In this document: positions 24,741-35,988 of the stretch, piece by piece
Numbering within the stretch: the stretch's first letter is position 1
Layout: each line of letters begins with the position of its first letter
Assembly: GCA_014925825.1 (NCBI GenBank)
Contig: JACGCK010000058.1
Span: forward strand, 124,001 to 188,000
Length of the DNA: 64,000 bases
From: Pholiota molesta
Taxonomy: Eukaryota > Basidiomycota > Agaricomycetes > Agaricales > Strophariaceae
Direction: 5' to 3'
Made by a program: the position numbers and the translations under genes
Notes under the pieces: model-generated
Told to the model about the DNA's origin: nothing
The model's database searches: none
Seen by the model: only the letters and a program-made list of their open reading frames with translations

Positions 24741-26734
24741 AATCGCAAGCCTCAAGGACGGAAGCGCATACACGAACCTCAAGCAGCCAAGTATCACAAT
24801 TGGCTTACACCATTTTGCTGGAAAGACATTGTTATTGTTGCAAAGCAGGTTGGCTGGCAGATGAGTGCATCAGCAATTGCGAAAGGATTGAAGAACAGGG
24901 ATGCCGATACCTTCGGCAAAATCAGCCGCAACACCATTGAAGGGTGGATTGATCGCACAGGTGCAAAGCCACGGTGGAAGGATTCAGTAATGCGACGTGT
25001 CGAGGACGGAAACAATCCAGGTCATAGTAAAGGCGGCTGCCGTGGAATATTGGTGCGTAACAGGTGTGTCATATCCTGACTGAATACTCATGATCACCTA
25101 GGCCGCCTATCCCGAAATTGTGGATTCAATTAAAGAACGTCTCACTTTATTGTGTGAGGCTGGCGCACCTGTTAATCTCATTGTTGCACGCGGGATCATC
25201 ATTGCGACCATCCTTCAGATGAACCCCTCGCTTTTCCACCAGCCCTTCAAAGACGGCTCCATGTTTCGTGCTTCAGATTCATTTGTTCGCAGCTTCTTGC
25301 ATGGGCAGTTATCTTGGAGTATCCATGCAGCAACTCAAGCTGCACAAAAGCGTCCAAAGGATGCTGATGAACAATGTGAAAAATCGTTCTTTAGGAAGGT
25401 ATACTCAATCAAGGAATACGACATACCTGCAGCACTGTACGTGAACTCAGATCAGACACAGATCGTCTATGCTCCAGGAAGCCGGCTTACTTGGAATGCG
25501 ACGGGCGCCAAGCAAGTTGCAGTCGTTGGTATCGAGGAGAAGCGCGCATTCACATTGATGGTCTCTGTTGCCTCCAATGGGACAATTCTGCCCTTTCAGG
25601 CAATATACCAGGGCCTCACGGCGCGCTCGCTACCAAGCGAAGACTCTCCATGCTACCAGGACTGCATCAATGCTGGATTCTCTTTGGAATACTCTGGAAC
25701 AAAGACGTACTGGTCAAATCATCAAACAATGCATAGCTTCGTCGACAACATCCTCGCTCCATATTTTGCTCGCTGCAAGGCTGAATTGTCCCTTCCGCCA
25801 ACCCAAAAGGCTCTGTGGCAGATTGACGTGTGGTCAGTCCATCGCTCAACGGAATTCCGGACCTGGATGAAGACCCACCATCCATCCATCATTATGGATT
25901 TCGTTCCGGGAGGCTGTACTGGGATTCACCAACCCTGCGACGTGGGAATTCAGCGGCCACTCAAGCTCTCCATGCGAAAATCCTATCACGAAGATATCGT
26001 TGAAGAGTTTGTAACCCAGATCAATAAAGGACATACCGTACTGAGCGTTAACGATACTCTGGGAGTTTTACGTGACCGTAGCATCCGGTGGATGTGGAAT
26101 GCTTTCACAGTCTTGAAAAACAAGGACCTTGTGAAAAAGGTAAGTGTCGACCCACTGTTTGAAAAAAGAAACTGACATTGGTATACAGGCCTTTGAGAAT
26201 TGCACTGTTCGCGGATGGGACTTGTCATACACAACCTTGACGAGCTTCAAAGCTCGGGATACCCTGCGCAATATTAAAACCACGGATCCTGAATTTTGGG
26301 AGAAACTCACAAGAAACGAATCCTATGCTTTCAAACTACCGAGCGCTGAGCAAATCACACCTGAAGACGCTGAACCTGACACGCACCTTGAAGATATCGA
26401 CATGGACGACACTGATCTCCCAATCAATACGTTGATTACCACCATGACAACTGACAACGTACCGGCAGGTGTTGGAACTCGAAAGAGCGGGGCACTGACA
26501 TCCATCTCGGAGGCTGAAAATGCCGATGTGGAAGTGTTGGTGGCAGCAGAGCCTATGCACGCGCTTGAAGGCAACAACAGTGTCGAAGTGGTAAATGCTA
26601 TTGAATCTTCAACCGTTGAGCGTGGCCGTGGCAAACGAAAGAAGACTAAAAACAAGTACTACACCTCTGGCGCATTTTGGAGGCATAACGACGACGATGC
26701 TTCTGATAACGACAACGATTTCAAGACTGCTTGA
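24741..26734 (+). CDS. DDE_1-type transposase (pogo-like)
   Basis: The reading frame from 24741 gives a lysine/arginine-rich start (NRKPQGRKRIHEPQAAKYHN) and a helical DNA-binding-like region SASAIAKGLKNRDADTFGKI, then, across an intron at ~25054-25102, the catalytic core. Three acidic residues in the expected places are YVNSDQTQIVYAP, LWQIDVWSVHRS and GGCTGIHQPCDVGIQRPLK, matching the D-D-D pattern of DDE_1 (PF03184-type) enzymes. A last intron (26140-26188) leads to an acidic C-terminus ending DNDNDFKTA, TAA-free until TGA at 26732. A start codon of its own is not evident in this frame; the upstream Ulp1 frame is continuous with it apart from one TGA, so a joint gene is likely. It mobilises the element bounded by CTGTACC ends. 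Confidence 0.8.
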
Positions 26735-27226
26735 TTATTATTTCAGTGAGTTTGCATTTTGTTGGTAGATCTGAGTTGCATGCCTGTTGACTGACTTCAG
26801 AACTTCAGTGGGGCTTCATAGGACCTTGTGGATACCACCTGTACTCGCGGATCGAAGAGATTAGGGCGTTATGTGCAGTGTCGGTGTGGTGGCATGGTGT
26901 GAGAGTTGGCGCTTACTGCGGCTCACTGTACGCTAAACATTCGGCGATGTTTGCATGTGTTGTGCGGCGACGTCATCAACATTGGTTGACTGCTCGTTTA
27001 GGAAACTCCCAAGAAACTCCTCAAAGTCCTGTAAATGGCTCTTTCTTCATTAAATTTATGCCTAATGTATTTCTAATGGCTCGAGTACTAGTTATTGAGC
27101 CAAAATTTGACTTTAGATAGCATTTTGAGGCCCTTTTTGAACCTATAAAATGGTTTCGGCAGTCAGCCGTTTTAGCCGTGACATCCGTGACATTTCGGTC
27201 AAATCAAAGGGGTCCGTGACGCGTGA

Positions 27227-27252
27227 CTGCCGAATTGAAGGAAATGGTACAG
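27227..27252 (-). repeat. Right terminal inverted repeat of the DDE_1 element
   Basis: Read on the minus strand this is CTGTACCATTTCCTTCAAT then TCGGCAG, the mate of the left end. A TA (27253-27254) follows outside. Confidence 0.75.
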
Positions 27253-27254
27253 TA

Positions 27255-28588
27255 CAGGCTTCTCCAAGGCTTCTCATCAATCAATCACATACAAGTGATA
27301 ATAACCCGGGCCATTAATTAAGTATAAGTAAGTAATAATAAAGTATATCGAAAGAAAATAATTTGATGAACCTGTCCTAAACATAAGTCTGCATCGAGAA
27401 CTTGGGTGAGAATTTGGACGTTCGAATAATGTGACGCCATCAGCAAGGTGTTGAGGAGACCGAAGGACGACCCTTTATTTCCTAATAAGCATGAATATTT
27501 ATTAAGGTCAACGTCAATGTTTTCAAACATAACCAAACAATACCAGCCTGCTTCGACTTTGTCGTCCGAGTCGTTGCTCCGTCTCTCAACCATCTCCTGC
27601 TTCCTGCATCAGCAACTTTCCCTTGATTTATTCATAACTTTGTTACAAATGCGCCAACACCGGAGTATTTGCTTCATACTTTTATTCATCGTGTAATCGG
27701 ACAAGGTCCGACGTGTTGCACTTCCAATCGACACAATCGACGTCCTTTTTGCATGTCGTTTTAAACTTCAAAGTGTCCACGCGTTACATCAAGCTTGGCG
27801 TAGATGGAGACTGAATTTGGCTGGAATCTGGATTGTTCTCAATACAATGGTCTAACTACATCGCCGACCTTCTCCACGGTGTTCACGCGCCCGCTCATTG
27901 CGCAGAAAACAAAGAGTCAACTGTTCCTATAGCCGCACTCGGGGCTCTATTTTCCGAATCAAAGGTGTGCTGAAGTTGCTCGGGGTCTCTACGATGAAGC
28001 TAATTATACGTCACAGGGCTTGTGTGCTCCCAACATTCATACTCTTCTCACTCGGTCTACTCGTATCAACGGAGAATGTTTGAACGGTGATGGGAACGAA
28101 GCATCAACAACCATTAAAAAATGTATGAATACTCGGGGAACTTTGTGTGCGATCTGGTGTCCGCTATGCACTAACTCCAACCTAAGCTCAGTTTCTACTT
28201 TTTTTTTGCTGGTGAAATGAATTGGTCGTCTCTTTTTGAATTCGAATGGAGAATTGATTGTTCTATAATTTAGACCACGAGAGTATTCCCTCTTGCGCGT
28301 TAACACCTTCAACTTTGTCTCTAAACTTTACTCGAGTTCTGGCAAGAACCCTCGTGCTAAAAGACTATCGCATAGATCTACATCGTCCGTATCTCTCCTG
28401 GATACACGTGAGGACCTCGCAAGCATAACTGTCTCCAGACGGGCGTCGACGCATTTCTTGTCCTGAAATAGGATTTCAAGGCCGATACTCCGGAGTCAAA
28501 TTCGCACCCTCACGCAGTATTCCTAATCCATCGGCAATCCTCTCTTTCCCATCGATTAGCAACTCTCTCTCGCTCAAAGCTTAGGCTA
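27255..28588. other. Intergenic, no gene recognised
   Basis: AT-rich with only short random frames. The final ~100 bp (CTCTCTCGCTC-type pyrimidine stretches) are the likely promoter or leader of the DJ-1 gene at 28589. Confidence 0.45.
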
Positions 28589-29287
28589 ATGTCAGCCCAG
28601 CTCGACTTCCCGTCGCCTCCCCGCCCAATCACCGAGACTCCTCTGAGCTATGGCGTTATCGTCTACCCTGGGTATCAAGCGCTAGATATCTTTGGCCCAT
28701 TGGACGCATTGAACTCGTTATCGCTCCACTATCCTCTCCAACTCGCTGTCATATCCCAGACGCTTGAGCCAGTATCTACCAAGCCTCCGGGCAGTCTCGG
28801 CAATCCCGCGTCGGACTTTGGCCAAACCATCATCCCAACCCATACCTTCGAGACGGCGCCCTCGCTCGATGTTCTCATCGTCCCGGGAGGGTTGGGAAAT
28901 CGCGATCCAAAGAACGTAGAGGGGGCGATCGCGTACATCGAGAAGGTCTACCCGACTCTCCAGTATCTTGTCACCGTGTGTACGGGATCGGGGCTGGCAG
29001 CGCAAGCAGGGGTGCTGGATGGGAAGCGTGCGACGACGAACAAGCGCGCTTGGGCGCGGACCACGCAGCTGCGCCCGCAGGTGAAGTGGGAGGCACATGC
29101 GCGATGGGTCGTGGATGGGAATATCTGGACTTCGTCCGGCGTTAGCGCAGGCCTTGATGTGACTTTTGCGTTCATGGGAGAAGTGTACGGAGAAGAGGTG
29201 GCTACCTTAATTGCAAACTTTCTGGAGTATGAGCGGCATATGGACGCGACTTGGGATCCATACGCTGATTTGTACGGTTTGTCTTAG
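28589..29287 (+). CDS. DJ-1/PfpI (isonitrile hydratase-like) family protein
   Basis: A single-exon gene of 232 codons. The fold is the class I glutamine amidotransferase-like DJ-1/PfpI type: an opening strand YGVIVYPGYQALDIFGPLDA with the Asp and Gly-Pro typical of the InhA/ThiJ branch, a central LDVLIVPGG, and the nucleophile elbow LVTVCTGSGLAAQAGVLDG with the predicted active cysteine. The strand RWVVDGNIWTSSGVSAGLD follows, as in AraC-type and isonitrile-hydratase homologues. The length fits a stand-alone enzyme without a DNA-binding domain. No signal peptide is seen, so it should be cytosolic. The actual substrate is unknown; isonitrile hydratase, glyoxalase or chaperone-like activities all occur in this superfamily. 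There are no functional neighbours. Confidence 0.88.
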   Translation: MSAQLDFPSPPRPITETPLSYGVIVYPGYQALDIFGPLDALNSLSLHYPLQLAVISQTLEPVSTKPPGSLGNPASDFGQTIIPTHTFETAPSLDVLIVPGGLGNRDPKNVEGAIAYIEKVYPTLQYLVTVCTGSGLAAQAGVLDGKRATTNKRAWARTTQLRPQVKWEAHARWVVDGNIWTSSGVSAGLDVTFAFMGEVYGEEVATLIANFLEYERHMDATWDPYADLYGLS

Positions 29288-31074
29288 GACTTCGTAAATA
29301 GTACGTCAAATCGTCGTAATCATGTACTCTATAGTATACCTGAAGTCATCTGCGATACTTTATCTTGGTCTTGGTCGACCCTGAGGATTTGGAAGATCTA
29401 ATATTATGAGAATGATTTTATGCTCTGCCCGTCCATGAACGATGAATGCATAATCTTGCCAAGGCCAGTTCCGAAGGAGTGTCGTTGCCGTCAGTCCTTT
29501 GCCTCATTTTCGACGCCTGAGTATCTGCTAAGTCCAATATCTCGGTCATGCTTCCAATAGCAATAGAGATGGCAATAGTCCATCTGATCTTTCTCTGTTT
29601 CTCAAAACGCTTGTTGAATGCAGATACCGTATGCCTCGATTTTATTTCATATCTGATGCTTAATATCCTTCCATTCGTTGGTTATGCGGTGTTTAATTGC
29701 GTTGGGAAGTAACTGCGTTAATACTGCGTTCATGTTTACGGCCTATTTTTCGGTGACTAAAATGTCTAACGTTGTATATTTGAAGAAGCAAGAATTGGAA
29801 TGCTATTAGTAGCTATAAATTATGAAAGAATGTAGTCGCCGGCGATTGGAGAATATTCTTCTTCCAATTTCTTGGCCACCTTAATTGACGAAGGGAAAAG
29901 CTTTTATTGACTTCAAGGGGTGTCATCAGACAAGTTGACATGTTCACCCGTATGCAGATCTGCTTCCAGCCTTGACAAGGCCACATCGTCGGCATTAAAA
30001 CCCACCCAGATATACTAGGAAGCATATAACATCTGTATTTCAAAACCGATATGCGAGAGCGGTCTCTTCTGAGTCTTCTCTTCTATATTATCAGCCTACA
30101 TTCGCGTTGTAATCTGGACCTGAGATCCCAATATCTACATTCCCAGCCTGACCAGTGAACACTGAAATTTGAAAGCCTATACTTCGTCGCTCCATCTGCG
30201 TAATCTTAAGTATCGAACAAACTGAGAACTTATGGTATTTCTTCGTTTTCATATCCATAGTACACGGATGTACTCAAAAATCTTTGCGAGGACATGGCTG
30301 CGGGGATTGAGAGGTGTCAATTTTGTCCAATTTCTCCAATTTAAACAATGAAAGATATAACGTCGTGTAGATCCAGGTTTTCTGCGTATTTGCTTGGTGG
30401 TATCTGTTTTACGAAAAACCATTTCCTAAACGCAGCTATGTTTTGTCAATGACATTCTTCTTTGATTGACGTCACACATTTTTGTCGACGCTACGTAGGT
30501 AACCCAACCCTCCACTTCCCACTGCAAACTTTGAAGCGTTATTGACTCATTGAAGTTCAATTTTCGCTGGATCACGTCAAAATAGACACCCTAGATCTAC
30601 CATATGGATTTTTTTTGTCTTTTCAGGCTTGTTTCAGGCTTTAGGTGCGCTCGGGATTGGAACGCGTGCAGCCAATCAAGACAAAATCAAGAATTTTATT
30701 TCCCACGCGCATTCGATGACCCTGAACATTCAGATTTCCGCCGGACACGTTGCCTTTGACTCCCTGTTTTGCTCATCCAGTGTTCGTTGTGTACGGTAAT
30801 ATTCTCATCATCAACGTGCATAGACACACTGTGACCTCTTTAGCGATTCGCACAAAGCCTCTCACAGTATGCGTCGTCTGCCCTTCCCGTGCTGTATTCG
30901 CCTGCCGAGATGTATCTCCCTTGACTATGCTCATGGTCGTCCGATATGTGCTGCGTATCGATCTACTCTCTCCCACGTGTACAGATGCTGGAACGATATA
31001 AGCCCAATTCTCTGGGAACTCGGAATCACCTACAATAGATCTCGACATCCAGAAGCTCCTTCCTCGTTATCACT
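29288..31074. other. Intergenic, no gene recognised
   Basis: A 1.8-kb stretch of AT-rich sequence with short open frames only. One 76-codon minus-strand frame (29813-30043) resembles no family I recognise. The right end probably contains the promoter of the BTB gene. Confidence 0.45.
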
Positions 31075-32107
31075 ATGTCGGCGCCATCTGTTTCCACTGT
31101 GCGCACCCTACCTTCCACCTCGAATATCATCCACATCCGAGCCGACGATTTCTCACCAAAATACCATCCCTCCTTCTCTTATCCGGATGCTGATATCACG
31201 CTTCGCTCTCTCCAAGGAACGCTTTATCGCGTGCACTCGTTCACTTTGCGCACAACATCAGGCTTATTTGCTACGATGTTCGACTTGCCGCAGCCCCGAA
31301 AGCTCCTTTCACCTGAATGCGATGATCGGGTGTTGGAAAACCAGACCATCCAGGCGGAAACCCTTGATGTATACGAGGATGATTTCCCGCTGGAGCATCT
31401 GCTTAAGCTCATGTCTGGCCTTCCGACGGCGAAATTGGACTCATTGGATGACTTCGAGAAAGTAATCAGGATTGCGGAGAAATGGGACACGCCAGGCCCT
31501 CTCTCGACTATGCGACACTCCTTGATTTCGAAACCATTTCTCGCGCAGGAACCCTTGAGGTGTTATAGCATCGCGAAGCACTTTAGATGGGACGCTGAGG
31601 CCAAGGCGGCTTCGACACATACTCTAGTCCTCGACTTGTGCGATCCGATACACACCCCTATCATGGAACTCATGTCGTCGAAGGATATCTTGGTCCTCCT
31701 CGAGTTACGCCGCAAACGCCGTGATCTCTTCCGCGACCTTCTGGACAGTCCTGAGAGATTTGCTGCAGGAAATAGGTCTGTTCGCTTCCTCGGCTCTCTT
31801 TTGGATTCTATTGATAAACCAACCCTACAGCTCGCCATATCACTGTCATCTGTGTGGAGTAACGGTGCTCGACAACCACCCTTGGAAGGCGTTCAAGCAC
31901 GTTATGTTTCTCGAGATGGAGCGTCGGCCGCTTGGCGACACGCTGGGTTCTGTCGTCGGGGAGACTGCGGAGTGGCCTGAGGCGTTGGCGTGCTGGGAGG
32001 CCAAGTGCTCGAAGGAAGGTTGCGGAGGCCTCAATTACGATCGTATTGCCACCCTAAGGCAGATTCGAGCATGTGTTGCCCTTCTTCCCCTCACAATCGA
32101 GGATTGA
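31075..32107 (+). CDS. BTB/POZ domain protein (two exons)
   Basis: Starts MSAPSVSTVRTLPSTSNIIH. The N-terminal half is a BTB/POZ-like fold of the type expanded in Agaricomycetes: ADITLRSLQGTLYRVHSFTL, RTTSGLFATMFDLPQ and a following DDFPLEHLLKLMSGLPTAKL. The apparent frame break near 31800 is explained by a 55-nt GT-AG intron (31776-31830). After it the protein continues SPYHCHLCGVTVLDNHPW, EMERRPLGDTL, ALACWEAKCSKEGCGGLNYD and ends TIED (TGA at 32105). The Cys/His-rich tail (CHLC...C...C...C) is a common companion of these BTB domains and could bind zinc. The role is unknown; many BTB proteins are Cul3 substrate adaptors, which is inference here. Confidence 0.8.
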
Positions 32108-34548
32108 TACCGTGGCTCCTATTCCATGTTTAGATACCGACGTAATTTGTACTCACTCTCTTCATGCTCATCCAAAATTGGATGTCGCAAAAATAACATT
32201 TCCCTCGCAATATCCCCACCATTAATTTCTGACATCACCTCGATCACCCATGCTTCTATCAAGTCCTCGAGGTTGGTCGCAGAAGTACTTACGGAATCTA
32301 TAATAGGACAAACATAATTTCGAGAGTTTGAGCACTGTTTTGTCGCCGATGGTCATTCCCTTCTAATGTAATTATCACGATCAACCATTCGATATTTTGC
32401 ATTTTGCGATTCTCTGCTGATGCTGAGAGATTTTAATTATTACTGCTACCTGATTCGATATAGATATCCTGCGACATGTGTATATTCAGCTCGGTAACAG
32501 GTGGGTGTTGTCTAAATACTGACGCAGCGCATGGATCAGCGGTCGGTACTCATTCTGAATTGTGACCGGCGAAGGATGGAAGGGGTTTCCCTAATCCGAC
32601 CTGAAAACACTGTATGTGTACGGAAAATATCGGCTTTATGCACAAGGCTAACCACCCCTGCGGGACCCAGGTATCGAGCATTGCGGTTTCTCGACTTTGT
32701 GGGACAGGCAAGATTTTCCAACTAGTGATAGACCCATCGTTCGACGTTTATCATAACAAAGCAAATGCGACGATGCAGTGGGTGTAAATGTGACCTACGC
32801 GGGATATGTATAGCTCGAATGGAACGAATTAACTTCGATCTGCCCAACACCTCCTGTAGGTCTCGTATATAGTAATTTGAGAGCAAGTTCGTTGATATTA
32901 TCTAGTCAACTAAAATTCTGGGAGCGATACCTAGAATTCTCACTTCCTTCGAGCTACAGATATAAGTCGCTGTGGGGACCGTCTCATATTACCACTGACT
33001 TCAAACTTGAATATCCAGTAACCACATCGTACTTGATATGAATTTATTAACTAGATGTAAATATCCCCGCCCTATAGCAGTCTTAAAATCTTGAAGCGAA
33101 ACATGGGAATCACAGCATGCCAGGAAATTTGGAAAATTCGTAAAGGAAATTTTTCAGCAAGTCCACGACTCCAGGAACTCTGGTCAGCCATATAATGTTC
33201 AAATGTTGAAGTCTAATTGAACTCCGAACAGGAGCATACATAGATTGAAAGCGGAAGGCGAATTTGCGTCTGGGACTTATAAATTATTAGAGCAAACGCC
33301 GACAGTGTTTCGTTTTTCAATGTTTCTCTCATTTTGGAAAGTTAAAAATATCGATTATATGTACGCTATCAAAATATAGGTTAACTTTGGGTGTCAATCT
33401 CTGATAACATCTACATCAAATTATCGATATCGAAGAACAATGAGTAGGTGAAAGGCAGTGGGTATTTGCAAGGTATTTGGTGGGTATAAGTGGGAGAGCC
33501 AAGTTGGGTCGTTTGTCAGTGCCACCAAAGTGCCACTCACACTTAGCAGTCATTATGATTCAGAATTGATGAGGTACTTGTGTTGCACAAAAGGTTTGCT
33601 GGCGGTGCTGTTCGAACCAGGTTCGAACAACGTTAACGCTTCGGGGACGGCGGGCTCGGGCGACGCTGCCACTGCCTCTCAGCGCGCCGTCGTCGGCAGT
33701 GGCAGTGACAGTGGCAGTGTATTTCCCACGACCTGTCAACCGAAAAAATCGAATCCGTCGTTCATCCTGGACGTTTGAACCACGAACTTGAAGCCAACGT
33801 CGAAGACTAGTGAGCCATTTCGTAGCTTGTAGACCCAGCTCTAGACTCAGAAAACTTCCAAATATCGTCTCAATGGAACGAGCAAGGATTGTACAAGGCT
33901 TACGGCGGAGCAGGATTCAGACTACAGTGACGAAGCATTAATTTCTCTGGACCAACGTGAGTGCGTTATTTCGGGCCCCTGTATCGCCTCATATACATAT
34001 CTAATTGAAGCTCTTCTTCAGCTATTGTAATATTTTGATATCTCCAAGTAATGTAAACAGCTATCATTCCCTTCTTTTGTGTATACTTACGTGCGCAACA
34101 TGACTTTGCAGCCATCATTCCTTGTGAACCAAAATAGCGGCACCGCCTCCATATGCGCTTGGAGGCTTGCGAAGGCTGTTGTTGTTCTCAGACATTACCA
34201 ACCCATCCGCCCTGCGTCATCCACAAGGTCCCAGCTCAGCGGAATATGTTGCGCCAACACCGTTAAGCACCAGGCTCACCGCAACTTGCCAAAGACCGTG
34301 AAACCCGGGCGCTCTATTGAACATATGGAGAACATGTGCGTATGCCCCATAGCCAATCCCTGATTTCTAATCCATCGCACTGACCCTAGCCAAATTTAGC
34401 CAGGCGCTCAGGGATCGTCCATACCTCCAAACAAAAGAAATGTATAAAATGGATGCGTCAATTTGGCGAGTCCAGTATCCAGCCTTTTTGTTCCCTTTCT
34501 TCTCTTCAAGCCTCCCTAGGAATACCAGCTGCTTACCGACAGGCAATA
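32108..34548. other. Intergenic, no gene recognised
   Basis: A 2.4-kb stretch with no supported gene. The 106-codon frame at 33458-33778 contains low-complexity Ser/Gly repeats and no homologous motif. The last ~100 bp, with a TATAAAATGGATGCG stretch near 34442, look like the promoter and leader of the cupredoxin gene. Confidence 0.45.
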
Positions 34549-35988
34549 ATGATCTCCTCCCCTCTTAGTTTACTCTTGGTTGCTCTCCCTACTGTCCTGG
34601 GAGCTACGTTCGACGTTCAGGTTGGCGCTGGTGGACAACTCGCGTACAATCCCGAGTTTATCACGGCGAACCCAGGTGACATTGTGAATTTTATATTGTA
34701 TGTTCGATATCTGTCGTCGTTGCTCGCTTTTCGCTGACATGTTTCTTACCTTCCAGCAACCCAAAAAACCATACCGTCACGCAGTCCTCATTCAACACTC
34801 CATGTATTGCTAACCCGGACGGGGTGACAACCGGATTGTGTGTCTAGTTTATTCTCAGTCTCAAACGTCATCTTAACCTCTCGATAGCGTACCTGTCGCT
34901 GCAGGAACGACCAACCTGCCTACTAAGCAGTTCACTGTGCCGGAAGGGACGGCCCCGCTATGGTTCTACTGCGAGCAAACGGGCCACTGCGGCCAGGGCA
35001 TGGTGTTCGCCATCAACGCGCCCGCAGACCCAGCCCCCAACTCTTTCACCGCGTTCAAAGCGGCTGCTATCGCTCAGAACGGCACTGCTGCTTCGGCAAC
35101 CTCCACGACTGCTGCATCGTCGACGGTCGCCGCTGTCACCACTGACCCTAACTTCACCACGCCCCCTGCTCCGCAGTGGACGTCGGCGACTGCTACCGTT
35201 TCCCTGAGCAATACCGTGTACACGACTACGTATTCGAGCTACCTCGGAACACCTCGTATGTCCATACTCAATGGGTCTTTGTTTCCAGATTTTGACATCG
35301 TTTTACAGCCCCTACGCCTGCTCCTGTTCCCGTAGATCACAGAATCATTGTTGGGGCGAACGGCAACCTCGTGTACAGCCCTGCCAACATCACGGCGGCC
35401 ATTGGCGATACCGTCACCTTTGAATTCCACCCCAAGAACCACACCGTTACGCAATCCAGCTTCCTCAAACCCTGCCAGTCGCTGCAGGAGACTTCCGGTA
35501 CTGCTGGGTTCAAGTCTGGATTGTGAGCTTTTCTCTCCACCCCCATTCCTCGCCGTAAAACTCAAACGCGCGCTTCTCGCAGCATGCCCGTCGACGCTTC
35601 CGCCACGACCTTCCCCACTTTCCAGATCACGATCAACGACGTACGTATACCTTCAATCTCCGCCCGAGACACCGTCAATTAACCTCTGACTTTTTTTTCT
35701 TTCCCAACCCAATCGTAGACGGCGCCGATTTGGGGCTACTGCGGCCAGGTCGGCCACTGCGCCGCTGGCATGGTCTTCGCGATCAACGCCGTCGAGTCCG
35801 GGCCCAATAACTTCGAGAGCTTCCAGCAGCTTGCCTTGCGGAGCAATGCGAGTGCGGCGTCGACGACGACGACGACGGCGACGTCCACGGGCAAGCCGAC
35901 GAGCGCGGCTGTCAAGGTTGGTGCGCGTGCGGTCGCCGCGCTTTCGGTGGGGGTTGTGTTTTCTGGGGTGGTTGCGCTGATGCTCTAG
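34549..35988 (+). CDS. Secreted two-domain cupredoxin-like protein, probable GPI anchor
   Basis: The N-terminus MISSPLSLLLVALPTVLGAT is a signal peptide. Two plastocyanin-like cupredoxin domains follow in tandem. Domain 1 has GAGGQLAYNPEFITANPGDI, NPKNHTVTQSSFNTPC and WFYCEQTGHCGQGMVFAIN. Domain 2 has GANGNLVYSPANITAAIGDT, HPKNHTVTQSSFLKPC and WGYCGQVGHCAAGMVFAIN. A Ser/Thr/Ala-rich linker and a second Ser/Thr-rich stretch (STTTTTATSTGKPTSAA) precede a hydrophobic C-terminus (VAALSVGVVFSGVVALML) typical of GPI attachment. The copper-ligand pattern His...Cys...His is present, while the axial Met/Gln position is not certain. Five or so introns were placed. Such extracellular serine-rich proteins occur at fungal cell surfaces; the role is unproven. 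The internal domain duplication is clear. Confidence 0.85.

Larger units (their letters stand above)
22688..27252. mobile_element. pogo/DDE_1-type DNA transposon with Ulp1 protease
   Basis: The element is bounded by inverted ends CTGTACCATTTCCTTCAAT (left at 22688, right as reverse complement ending at 27252), continuing into T/C-CGGCAG. A TA dinucleotide flanks both ends, as expected for a Tc1/mariner-pogo target duplication. Subterminal hairpins built on CGGCAG...CTGCCG follow inside each end (22708-22740 and 27156-27232). Inside, on the plus strand, are a Ulp1-like protease and a DDE_1 transposase. The total length is ~4.57 kb. The coding regions look intact, so recent activity is possible. 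Confidence 0.75.

Noticed and set aside
29813..30043. 76-codon minus-strand frame resembling a decayed protein
   Set aside because: Too short, and no recognisable family or neighbouring exons.
31775..31835. Frameshift in the BTB gene
   Set aside because: A 55-nt GT-AG intron at 31776-31830 restores the frame and yields the expected Cys-rich C-terminus, so no mutation needs to be assumed.
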